A stretch of DNA of 64,000 nucleotides from JBCBJX01 sp964342855 (GTDB taxonomy: Bacteria > Pseudomonadota > Alphaproteobacteria > Caulobacterales > Parvularculaceae): positions 58,524 through 122,523 of the forward strand of contig CAYFIB010000006.1 in the NCBI GenBank assembly GCA_964342855.1. The letters run 5' to 3'. Made by a program: the position numbers and the translations under genes. Positions 35,762-42,781 of the stretch are shown here, one piece after another; position 1 is the first letter of the stretch, and each line of letters starts with the position of its first letter. A model generated the notes under the pieces. It ran no database searches. It was given only the letters and a program-made list of their open reading frames with translations, and was not told where the DNA came from.

Positions 35762-36232
35762 ATGTCGATCGTTCCGAACATGCATGTCCCGGAGCTGGGC
35801 GCGGGGTCCGCGTTCCTGCTCTGGGCGTTCCGCGCGACCGCGGCGGGTCAGGGTCACTGTCCCACGCTCGTCCGCGGCTATCGGGAGTTCATGCGCGAGG
35901 ACGGCGACGCGGCCCTCGCCAGCGTCCGCGATCTGGTGACAGCGATCTCCGAACACGGACGACGCCGCGTCAAACTGATCGCGCCCGGCTGCTGCCGTCT
36001 GAGCTATGACGAAGCCTCGATCGTCGCCGCTATCTCCGCTCTCCAGAGGGGCGAGAACGGCGCCATCCATCTAGAAAACCTGCTGGGCTCGGACACGACG
36101 GCGGTTCTGCCGGCCGCTCGACGAACCGCTGACGCCTTCCGCATCTGCGGCCTCATCATTCGCGCGCCGCAATTCCTGCGCCCGGCGAACGACATGCCCG
36201 AACCGACCCACGATATCGTCGGTCGCGCCTGA
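35762..36232 (+). CDS. Hypothetical protein downstream of the haem-type receptor
   Basis: 156 residues from ATG 35762, family not recognised. No signal peptide. Helical, with a cysteine pair in KLIAPGCCRLSYDEA and two more Cys. It lies 14 nt after the receptor stop on the same strand, so it is likely co-transcribed and may help iron or haem handling, purely by context. Ribosome binding site is weak. Confidence 0.65.
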   Translation: MSIVPNMHVPELGAGSAFLLWAFRATAAGQGHCPTLVRGYREFMREDGDAALASVRDLVTAISEHGRRRVKLIAPGCCRLSYDEASIVAAISALQRGENGAIHLENLLGSDTTAVLPAARRTADAFRICGLIIRAPQFLRPANDMPEPTHDIVGRA

Positions 36233-36247
36233 GGGGGCGAAGGGGGG

Positions 36248-36278
36248 ACAGGACTTGGCGCACAGCGCCAAGTCCTGT
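36248..36278. repeat. Perfect 14-bp inverted repeat (possible dispersed palindrome)
   Basis: ACAGGACTTGGCGC-ACA-GCGCCAAGTCCTGT, a perfect 14-bp stem with a 3-nt loop, 15 nt after the end of the 156-residue ORF. A G run precedes it and no T run follows, so it is not a standard terminator. It could serve as a transcript end or belong to a dispersed REP-like family. Confidence 0.7.
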
Positions 36279-36332
36279 ATCTCTCCCGTCGCGTTTTCGC
36301 ATTCCCCGTAAAAATCGGCGGCGACGGAGCGC

Positions 36333-36353
36333 CTCGCGAGCCCCCCTCGCGAG
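36333..36353. promoter_or_regulatory. Two CTCGCGAG palindromes upstream of the DUF1013 regulator
   Basis: CTCGCGAG occurs at 36333-36340 and again at 36346-36353, spaced 13 bp centre to centre, about 55-70 bp before the ATG of the TrcR-like gene. The spacing suggests a paired binding site, but no regulator is known for it here. Confidence 0.35.
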
Positions 36354-36405
36354 CGGGCGATCCCCTATTCGCCGCCAGTCGCGCCATAATTAACTGGAGA
36401 GACCC

Positions 36406-37116
36406 ATGACTGACGTTCCCCTGATGCCGAAGGCGACCGCCGTCTGGCTCATCGACAACACCTCCCTCTCCTTCGACCAGATCGCGGAATTCTGCCGCCT
36501 CCACCCGCTGGAAGTGAAAGGCATCGCCGACGGCGACGTCGCGGCGGGCGTGCGCGGCATCGATCCGATCTCGAACCACCAGCTGACGCGCGACGAGATC
36601 GAGAAGGCCGAGGCGGACACGGGCTACAAGATGAAGCTCATGAAGCCGCGCCACGCCGTCTCTGAAAAGCGCATGACCAAAGGGCCGCGCTACACGCCGA
36701 CCTCCAAGCGCCAGAACCGCCCGAACGCCATCGCCTGGATGATCCGTAAACACCCGGAAATCTCGGACAACCAGATCGCGAAGCTCCTTGGCACGACCAA
36801 GGCGACGATCCAGACGATCCGCGACGGCTCGCACTGGAACACGCCGAACCTTGAGCCGACGGACCCGGTCGCGCTCGGACTCACGACCCAGCTGGAGCTC
36901 GACGCCATCGTGAAGAAAGCGGCCTCCAAGCGCGCCGCGCAAGGCATTGTGGAAGATGAAGGTCCGAGCCTTCGCCCCGCCGAAGAAGTCGTCGCCGAAG
37001 CGACCACCGCGGAGGAAGACGCCTACAAGTCGGATATCAGCGCCGATACGGTCTTCGCGAACATGGGCGGCTCGGAAGTCACGCCTCGCAAGGATGAAGA
37101 AGACGATACTTATTGA
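36406..37116 (+). CDS. trcR: TrcR-like cell-cycle regulator, DUF1013 family
   Basis: 236 residues from ATG 36406 with TGGAGAGACC upstream. The conserved DUF1013 body is complete: PLMPKATAVWLIDNTSLSF, AEFCRLHPLEVKGIADG, GIDPISNHQLTRDEIEKAE, and an HTH-like NQIAKLLGTTKATIQTIRDGSHWN. The acidic C-terminal tail is variable. Family knowledge: in alphaproteobacteria DUF1013 proteins act as transcription-associated regulators of cell-cycle genes, including ctrA. The stop overlaps the convergent SDR stop by 7 nt. Confidence 0.88.
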   Translation: MTDVPLMPKATAVWLIDNTSLSFDQIAEFCRLHPLEVKGIADGDVAAGVRGIDPISNHQLTRDEIEKAEADTGYKMKLMKPRHAVSEKRMTKGPRYTPTSKRQNRPNAIAWMIRKHPEISDNQIAKLLGTTKATIQTIRDGSHWNTPNLEPTDPVALGLTTQLELDAIVKKAASKRAAQGIVEDEGPSLRPAEEVVAEATTAEEDAYKSDISADTVFANMGGSEVTPRKDEEDDTY

Positions 37117-37922
37117 TCCGAAGACGGCGCGTCGCTTGGCGCGTAATTGAGCGCCAGGCGGCCGCCGTCGACGTAAATGCACTGGCCGATAATGTAGGAC
37201 GACGCGTCCGAGGCCAGAAAGGCGATCACCTCAGCGAGCTCGTCGGGGTCGCCGACCCGCCCCAGGGGCGTGCGTTTCAGAATGCGCTGGCGGTCCTCTT
37301 TCTCCAGCATTTCATCTGAGTCCGGACCGCCGGTGACCGTGCCGGCGCCGACGGCGTTGACGCGAATGCCGTGAGGCGCAAGCGCCAGAGCCATCGCTTT
37401 CGTCAACTGGTTGAGGCCGCCCTGGCTCGCCGCATAGGCGACGTGGTGCGGCCCCGCCGTCACGGCCTCGACGGACGAGACGTTGACGATGAAGCGCGAT
37501 TGCGCCCCGGCTGCGCCGCCCTCGCCTTCAATCTCGCGAACCATCTCTTTCGCCGCAGCCTGCCCTAGAAGGAAAGCGCCGCGCAGATTGACGTCGAGGA
37601 CCGCGTCGAATTCCTCCGCTGTCGTCTCAAGAAAAACCGAGGGGTTCACGACGGCGGTCGACTGCACCAGCCCGTCGAGGCGGCCGAACGTATCGAGCGC
37701 GGCGGCGATGATGTTGTGAACGTCGAGCTTCTGCGACGGGTCCGCGACGATGTAGACCGCCTCGCCGCCCGCTTTCTCAATCTCGCCGACAAGCTCCGCC
37801 AGCGGATCTTCAATCGAGCCGACCGCGACGACGCCGGCGCCGCCGGAGGAGAGCTTGCGCGCCGCCGCGCGACCGAGCGTGCCGTCCGCGCCGGTGATGA
37901 TGACTGATCGCGTCGCGCTCAT
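37110..37922 (-). CDS. Short-chain dehydrogenase/reductase with altered active site
   Basis: 270 residues from ATG 37922 after GGGAGC. Rossmann motif TGADGTLG (residues 10-17), NVSS (Ser149/150) and the C-terminal IIGQCIYVDGG are SDR-like. The catalytic YxxxK reads YAASQ (Tyr163, Gln167), so the Lys that positions the cofactor ribose is lost; the codon is CAG, one base from AAG. The Gly-rich motif is also slightly unusual. It may be inactive or non-catalytic. No operon partner. Confidence 0.9.
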   Translation of the reverse strand: MSATRSVIITGADGTLGRAAARKLSSGGAGVVAVGSIEDPLAELVGEIEKAGGEAVYIVADPSQKLDVHNIIAAALDTFGRLDGLVQSTAVVNPSVFLETTAEEFDAVLDVNLRGAFLLGQAAAKEMVREIEGEGGAAGAQSRFIVNVSSVEAVTAGPHHVAYAASQGGLNQLTKAMALALAPHGIRVNAVGAGTVTGGPDSDEMLEKEDRQRILKRTPLGRVGDPDELAEVIAFLASDASSYIIGQCIYVDGGRLALNYAPSDAPSSDQ

Positions 37923-38025
37923 GCGCTGCTCCCTGAAAACGAGTTCGAGGACCGGTCTAGCCCGGCTTGCGGACGAAAAAAAAGCGCCCCCGGATCGGGA
38001 GCGCTTTCTTGAAGGCCAAGCCCCG

Positions 38026-38205
38026 CTAATGGGGCAGCGGCCTCGATCGTATTCGGTGCATTTCGTCTTTGACCTTGAGCTTCTGTCGTTTGAGCAGTCC
38101 AAGGCGTTCGTCGTCGAACCCCGGGTGTGTCTGTTCCGCGTGGATCTCAGCCTCGAGGGCGCGGTGCTTTTTGGACAACTGTTCCAGACGAGCGTCTAAG
38201 GTCAT
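38026..38205 (-). CDS. YdcH-like DUF465 small coiled-coil protein
   Basis: 59 residues. ATG 38205 has AAAGGAGG 7 nt upstream, while ATG 38211 is too close, so 38205 is chosen. LEQLSKKHRALEAEIHAEQTHPGFDDERLGLLKRQKLKVKDEM is the DUF465 pattern: a coiled-coil hairpin. Function unknown. A second DUF465 protein is encoded at 39458. Confidence 0.85.
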   Translation of the reverse strand: MTLDARLEQLSKKHRALEAEIHAEQTHPGFDDERLGLLKRQKLKVKDEMHRIRSRPLPH

Positions 38206-38294
38206 ATGCATGCCTCCTTTAGACCGGTGGAACGCCAACTGAAACACGCAAAACTGCGTCTGTCACGCAACACTCAAGCTATAAGGCTGCAATT

Positions 38295-38882
38295 TTGAGC
38301 GATAATCTTCGCATCGTCGTCGCGATAACCGGAGCGTCCGGCGCCATCTACGGCGAGCGCGCCTTGTGCGCCCTCAGTGATCTCGGCATCGAAACGCATC
38401 TCGTCGTTTCGAAGTCCGGCGCACGCACGCTTCAGGAAGAGCGCGGGCTGTCCCTCGCGGACATCAGCGCCAAAGCAAACGTCGTGCATTCGGCGAGCGA
38501 TATCGGCGCGGCCATCGCTTCCGGCTCGTTCCGCCATCGCGGCATGCTGGTCGCGCCGTGCTCGGTGCGCACCATGTCCGAAATCGCGACGGGCGTGACG
38601 TCGTCCCTCGTCTCGCGCGCTGCGGACGTCACCTTGAAAGAACGCCGCCCTCTCGTGCTCATGGTGCGCGAAACACCGTTTCATCTCGGGCATTTGCGCA
38701 CTATGACCCAGCTCTCGGAGATGGGGGCGATCATCGCGCCGCCGCTGCCGGCCTTCTACGCCGGCGTCGACAGCGTCGACGGGCTTGTCGATCAATCGGT
38801 CGGGCGCGCGCTCGACCTTCTCGGCCTCGATTGGCCGAACGTTAAGCGTTGGGGCGAGAGCATCGGCCCGTCGACGGACTGA
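38295..38882 (+). CDS. ubiX: Flavin prenyltransferase UbiX
   Basis: 195 residues with start TTG 38295 (MSDNLRIVVAITGASGAIYG), AAGG 9-12 nt upstream. VVAITGASGAIYGERAL, LVAPCSVRTMSEIATGV, ERRPLVLMVRETPFHLGHL and PPLPAFYAG are UbiX hallmarks. It makes prenylated FMN for the decarboxylase UbiD in ubiquinone synthesis; ubiD is not in the window. Next gene follows 36 nt later. Confidence 0.95.
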   Translation: MSDNLRIVVAITGASGAIYGERALCALSDLGIETHLVVSKSGARTLQEERGLSLADISAKANVVHSASDIGAAIASGSFRHRGMLVAPCSVRTMSEIATGVTSSLVSRAADVTLKERRPLVLMVRETPFHLGHLRTMTQLSEMGAIIAPPLPAFYAGVDSVDGLVDQSVGRALDLLGLDWPNVKRWGESIGPSTD

Positions 38883-38918
38883 CAGAGGACCAACAAGCGC
38901 CGCGGCGCGGAACGGACT

Positions 38919-39452
38919 ATGAGCGACAAAGACGCAAGCGCCGGCGGCGCTGAAACTGAGACGACCGGCGAAGGCTTCTGGGACTGGTCGAACCGGGTCT
39001 ACCGCCTGCCGGGCGTCGCCGACCGGTTGATCGCCCTGCAGGACGCCCATCGGCTCGACGTGAACCTCGTCCTCTGGTGCGCGTGGACCGGCCTCACGCG
39101 CGGCGCCGTCAAACCGAAATCCGTGCGCAAAGCGCTCGCCGCCTCGGAAGACTGGAACTCACAGGTCGTCAAACCGCTGCGGGCGGCGCGCAAGGCGCTG
39201 AAATCCGCGCCGGATGAAGCGGACGGCGCCGACGCCCTGAAGAAAAAGGTCAAAGAGGCCGAGCTCGACGCCGAGCGCATCGAGCAGTCGTTGCTCGAGG
39301 GCATCGCGCCGACCGACACCGAGAGCGCCGCGAGCGCCGAGGCCGCTCTCGCCAATCTTCAGACCTATCGCGCCGCCGCCGACGCCCAATGCCCGGACGA
39401 CGTCTTCGAAACGCTGATCGCCGCCCTGACCGCCGAGACGGACGCGGACTGA
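38919..39452 (+). CDS. TIGR02444 family protein
   Basis: 177 residues. FWDWSNRVYRLPGVADRLIALQDAHRLDVNLVLWCAWTG is the signature of the TIGR02444 family, followed by a charged helical middle region and a short C-terminal helix. Function unknown. It is likely in one transcript with ubiX and the following YdcH-like gene (5 nt gap). Confidence 0.85.
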   Translation: MSDKDASAGGAETETTGEGFWDWSNRVYRLPGVADRLIALQDAHRLDVNLVLWCAWTGLTRGAVKPKSVRKALAASEDWNSQVVKPLRAARKALKSAPDEADGADALKKKVKEAELDAERIEQSLLEGIAPTDTESAASAEAALANLQTYRAAADAQCPDDVFETLIAALTAETDAD

Positions 39453-39457
39453 TCGCC

Positions 39458-39682
39458 GTGACCGAAGCGCCTCCCCCGAACGCGGCGGACGATGACGCCA
39501 TGCGCCTGAAAATCAGGCGGCTGGAAGAACGTCACGCCGATCTTGACCACGCCGTCTCGGCCATGGAGGCGCAGCCTTTCTGCGACCGCCTCGCCCTGCA
39601 CCGGCTGAAAAAAGAGAAACTCGCCCTCAAGGACGAGATCACGCTGCTCTATGATCAGCTGTTTCCGGACATCATCGCCTGA
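39458..39682 (+). CDS. YdcH-like DUF465 small protein
   Basis: 74 residues from GTG 39458; an ATG at 39500 is an alternative. RLKIRRLEERHADLDHAVSAMEAQPFCDRLALHRLKKEKLALKDEI is the DUF465 hairpin, the second in the window. The end overlaps the convergent diguanylate cyclase by 28 nt. Function unknown. Confidence 0.82.
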   Translation: MTEAPPPNAADDDAMRLKIRRLEERHADLDHAVSAMEAQPFCDRLALHRLKKEKLALKDEITLLYDQLFPDIIA

Positions 39683-40269
39683 CGGCGGCGTTTCTCCGCG
39701 TACATCGCCGCATCCGCCCGCTCCATCGCCATCTCCGGCGTCAGACCGGACGACAGCGGACACACGCCGTAGGACGCGTTGATCGTGAGTTTCAGCTCAC
39801 GGCGCTCAAGCGGGTGGTCGCGTAGACCGGCGATGATCCGCTGCGCGCTGTCGTCGGCCTGCGCCTGATCGCTGCGCCAGAAGAGCACGGCGAATTCATC
39901 GCCGCCGATGCGCCCGGCGACATCTGATTTGCGGACGGCGCCGGCGAGATACGCCCCGACATGGGAGATCACCGCGTCACCGACGACGTGGCCGTAGGTG
40001 TCGTTCACCTGTTTGAGACCATCGAGATCGAAATAGGCGAGCGCGGCGGCGTCGCCATGGCGCTCGCACCGGGCGATGGCGCGCCCCAAGGCCTGCAGAA
40101 AAGCGCGGCGGTTGAGAACGGCGGCGAGCGGGTCCTGTTCGGCGAGGGTGCGCGCTTCATCGAGCAACTGGCGCGTTTCTTCGAGGTCGGCTTTCAGCCG
40201 CGCGTTCTCCGCGCGGAGCTCAGCGTTCTCCTCGGCGAGACTTCGAAACTGGGGCCCGTCGCCATCCAT
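39655..40269 (-). CDS. Diguanylate cyclase (GGDEF) with coiled-coil N-terminus
   Basis: 204 residues from ATG 40269. N-terminal coiled coil (LAEENAELRAENARLKADLEE, about 10-45) is followed by a full GGDEF domain (about 45-200): DPLAAVLNRRAF, YFDLDGLKQVNDTYGH, GRIGGDEFAVLFW. An RxxD (RKSD) lies five residues before GGDEF, so product inhibition is likely. Soluble, no sensor domain. It should make c-di-GMP, opposing the EAL protein at 20466-22976. Divergent from purE by 119 nt. Confidence 0.93.
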   Translation of the reverse strand: MDGDGPQFRSLAEENAELRAENARLKADLEETRQLLDEARTLAEQDPLAAVLNRRAFLQALGRAIARCERHGDAAALAYFDLDGLKQVNDTYGHVVGDAVISHVGAYLAGAVRKSDVAGRIGGDEFAVLFWRSDQAQADDSAQRIIAGLRDHPLERRELKLTINASYGVCPLSSGLTPEMAMERADAAMYAEKRRRQAMMSGNS

Positions 40270-40388
40270 AGCGGGCCACTGAAGCCCGCCGTTCGGGCGG
40301 CGCCAAGCCCCGGCCCGCGCGCGTTGTGTTCGACGGGGCTTGCCTCGCGGCGCGAGACTTCGATAACTGCCGGTTTTTGCGAGGCCCC

Positions 40389-40892
40389 ATGACCGAGGAA
40401 ACGACCGCAACGCCCCTCGTCGGCGTCGTGATGGGCAGCCAGTCCGACTGGCCGACCATGCGCCGCGCCATGGAGATTTTCGACGAGCTTCGCGTGCCCG
40501 CTGAAGCGCGCATCGTCTCCGCGCACCGCACGCCGGATCGGATGTACGCCTACGCGCGCGAGGCGAAGGGCCGCGGCCTCAAAGCCATCATCGCCGGGGC
40601 CGGCGGCGCCGCGCACCTGCCGGGCATGATCGCCGCCATGACGCCGCTGCCCGTGTTCGGCGTGCCGGTGGAATCGAAGGCGCTCTCCGGCCTCGACAGC
40701 CTCCTCTCAATCGTCCAGATGCCCGCCGGCGTGCCGGTCGGAACCCTCGCCATCGGTCAGCCGGGCGCGGCCAACGCCGCCCTCCTCGCGGCCAGCGTTC
40801 TCGCCGCTTTCGACGACGCGCTCGCCGAACGCCTCGACGCCTGGCGCGCAGCACGCACCGCCGCCGTCGCCGACATCCCGTCCGACGGATGA
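40389..40892 (+). CDS. purE: N5-carboxyaminoimidazole ribonucleotide mutase
   Basis: 167 residues from ATG 40389. PurE class I: GVVMGSQSDWPTM, SAHRTPDRM, IAGAGGAAHLPGM, PVFGVPVESKALSGLDSLLSIVQMP and TLAIGQPGAANAALLA. It moves the carboxylate of N5-CAIR to give CAIR in purine synthesis. The purK ATG overlaps its stop by 4 nt. Confidence 0.96.
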   Translation: MTEETTATPLVGVVMGSQSDWPTMRRAMEIFDELRVPAEARIVSAHRTPDRMYAYAREAKGRGLKAIIAGAGGAAHLPGMIAAMTPLPVFGVPVESKALSGLDSLLSIVQMPAGVPVGTLAIGQPGAANAALLAASVLAAFDDALAERLDAWRAARTAAVADIPSDG

Positions 40893-41974
40893 CGCGGGCC
40901 CCGGTTCCGCCCGGCGGCGTGCTCGGCGTTCTCGGCGGCGGGCAGCTCGGCCGTATGATCGTCTCGAGCGCCATGCGGCTCGGCCTTAAATCCCATGTCT
41001 ACACGGACGAGGCCGACAGCCCTGGCGCCGAGATCGCGAGCGCGGTGACCACCGCGCGGTTCGACGACGCCGACGCGCTCGACTGCTTCGCCGCCGCGGT
41101 CGATGTCGTCACCATCGAATGGGAAAACGTGCCCGTCGAAGCGCTGGAGCGCATCGCCGCGGCGGGCGTTCCCACCTATCCGAACGCCGCGACCGTTCGC
41201 GTCGCGCAGGACAGAGCCGCAGAGAAGACGTTTCTGAACGAAGCGGGCGTCGCGACGGCCCCTTGGCGACAGGTCGACAGCCTCGACGACCTGAAAGCGG
41301 CGCTCGCCGAAATCGGCGCCCCGGCGATCCTGAAAACGCGTCGCTTCGGTTATGACGGCAAAGGTCAGGCGCGCCTCGCCAGCCCGCAAGACGCCGAAGC
41401 CGCCTGGGAGGCGATCGCCGGCGCGCCCGCGATCCTTGAAGGCATGGCGCGGTTCTCGTGCGAAGCCTCCGTCGTGCTCGCGCGCGGCGTGGACGGAGCG
41501 ATCCAGCCGTTCGATATCGCACGGAACGACCACGAGGGCGGCGTTCTGCGCCTCTCCACCGTGCCAAGCGGACTTGATGCGCAGACGGAAGAGCGCCTGC
41601 GCGCCGCCGCCATTGCGGTTTCCGAGCGCTTCAGCGATGTCGGGGTCATCGGCGTCGAGTTCTTCGTCATGCCGGACGGCTCGGTGCTCGCCAACGAAAT
41701 CGCGCCGCGAGTGCACAATTCCGCCCACTGGACCGAAGACGCCTGCGATCTCAGCCAGTTCGAACAGCATGCCCGCGCCGTGTGCGGATGGCCGCTGCTC
41801 GCCCCCCGCCGCCACTCCGATGCGCGGATGCGCAACATTCTGGGCGCCGACGCGAACGACTGGGCCCGATTCGCCGCCGAGCCCGGCGCGCGCCTGACGC
41901 TCTACGGCAAATCCGAAGCGCGAAACGGCCGCAAAATGGGCCATGTGACAGTGACAAGCCGGCGATCCGCCTGA
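40889..41974 (+). CDS. purK: 5-(carboxyamino)imidazole ribonucleotide synthase
   Basis: 361 residues. ATP-grasp enzyme: LGVLGGGQLGRM, ILKTRRFGYDGKGQARL, EASVVLARGVDG, GVIGVEFFVMPDGSVLANEIAPRVHNSAHWT. It makes N5-CAIR from AIR, ATP and bicarbonate, feeding PurE. Coupled to purE by a 4-nt overlap (ATGA). Confidence 0.96.
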   Translation: MTRAPVPPGGVLGVLGGGQLGRMIVSSAMRLGLKSHVYTDEADSPGAEIASAVTTARFDDADALDCFAAAVDVVTIEWENVPVEALERIAAAGVPTYPNAATVRVAQDRAAEKTFLNEAGVATAPWRQVDSLDDLKAALAEIGAPAILKTRRFGYDGKGQARLASPQDAEAAWEAIAGAPAILEGMARFSCEASVVLARGVDGAIQPFDIARNDHEGGVLRLSTVPSGLDAQTEERLRAAAIAVSERFSDVGVIGVEFFVMPDGSVLANEIAPRVHNSAHWTEDACDLSQFEQHARAVCGWPLLAPRRHSDARMRNILGADANDWARFAAEPGARLTLYGKSEARNGRKMGHVTVTSRRSA

Positions 41975-42068
41975 CCAGGCGCCTTTCCCCTGCGACAGGC
42001 GGCGTTGACGCTCGTCCCATAGCGGTGAAAGCTTCCAAGCTTCCCGCCGCAGGATCGAGATCCGCTTG

Positions 42069-42758
42069 ATGAAATTCTTCTTTCCGCTGGTCGCCCTCGC
42101 CATCAGCGTCAGCGCCGCCTCCGCGCAGGACGCGCCCATCGTGCAGCCGGGCGCGCCCGGCGAACCCGCCAAGCGCATCACCCGCGAAGAAGCTGAGGCG
42201 CTGTCTGCGACCAGCTACATTCCCGCCGACGCGCGGTTCATGCAGCACATGATCGTCCACCACGGGCAAGCCGTGGAGATGGTCGCGCTCATCGCCGACC
42301 GCACGTCCCACGAAGGCGTAACGCGTATGGGCGCGCGCATCTCCGCGTCTCAGGCGACCGAAATCGAATTCATGAAAGCGTGGCTCGTCGCGCGGGGCGA
42401 AAGCACCGAAATGCAGGGCGATCACCCCATGGGCGATCATCCGAAAGGCGGCCACCCCGATGGCGCGCACCCCAAAATGAAAATGGCGATGAAGGGCGAT
42501 CGCAACACGCCGCTCATGGTCGGAATGCTGTCTCCCGCTCAGATGGACGCGCTCGCCGCGTCAACGGGAGCAGAATTCGACCGTCTCTTCCTTACCGGGA
42601 TGATCCATCACCATCAGGGCGCCATCGATATGGTCAACGCCCTTCTGACGAACCCGAACGCGGGCGAAGATCCGGCGCTTTCGGAATTCCTGTCCGCCAT
42701 CATCGCGGATCAGTCCGCTGAAATTCTCCGCATGCAAAACATGCTCGCGGCGCTTTGA
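42069..42758 (+). CDS. DUF305 exported protein with a His-rich linker
   Basis: 229 residues from ATG 42069 (TTG at 42066 is not needed). Signal peptide ends SAASAQD. Ferritin-like DUF305 helices with FMQHMIVHHGQAVEMV, EIEFMKAWL, FLTGMIHHHQGAIDMV and SAEILRMQNML. Between the helix pairs is a linker with four GxHP-type repeats (about residues 116-135) and a Met/Lys tail, likely metal-binding. It sits 23 nt before the LVIVD-repeat gene. Confidence 0.9.
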   Translation: MKFFFPLVALAISVSAASAQDAPIVQPGAPGEPAKRITREEAEALSATSYIPADARFMQHMIVHHGQAVEMVALIADRTSHEGVTRMGARISASQATEIEFMKAWLVARGESTEMQGDHPMGDHPKGGHPDGAHPKMKMAMKGDRNTPLMVGMLSPAQMDALAASTGAEFDRLFLTGMIHHHQGAIDMVNALLTNPNAGEDPALSEFLSAIIADQSAEILRMQNMLAAL

Positions 42759-42781
42759 CGCCAAACAGAACGGAGCCGACC

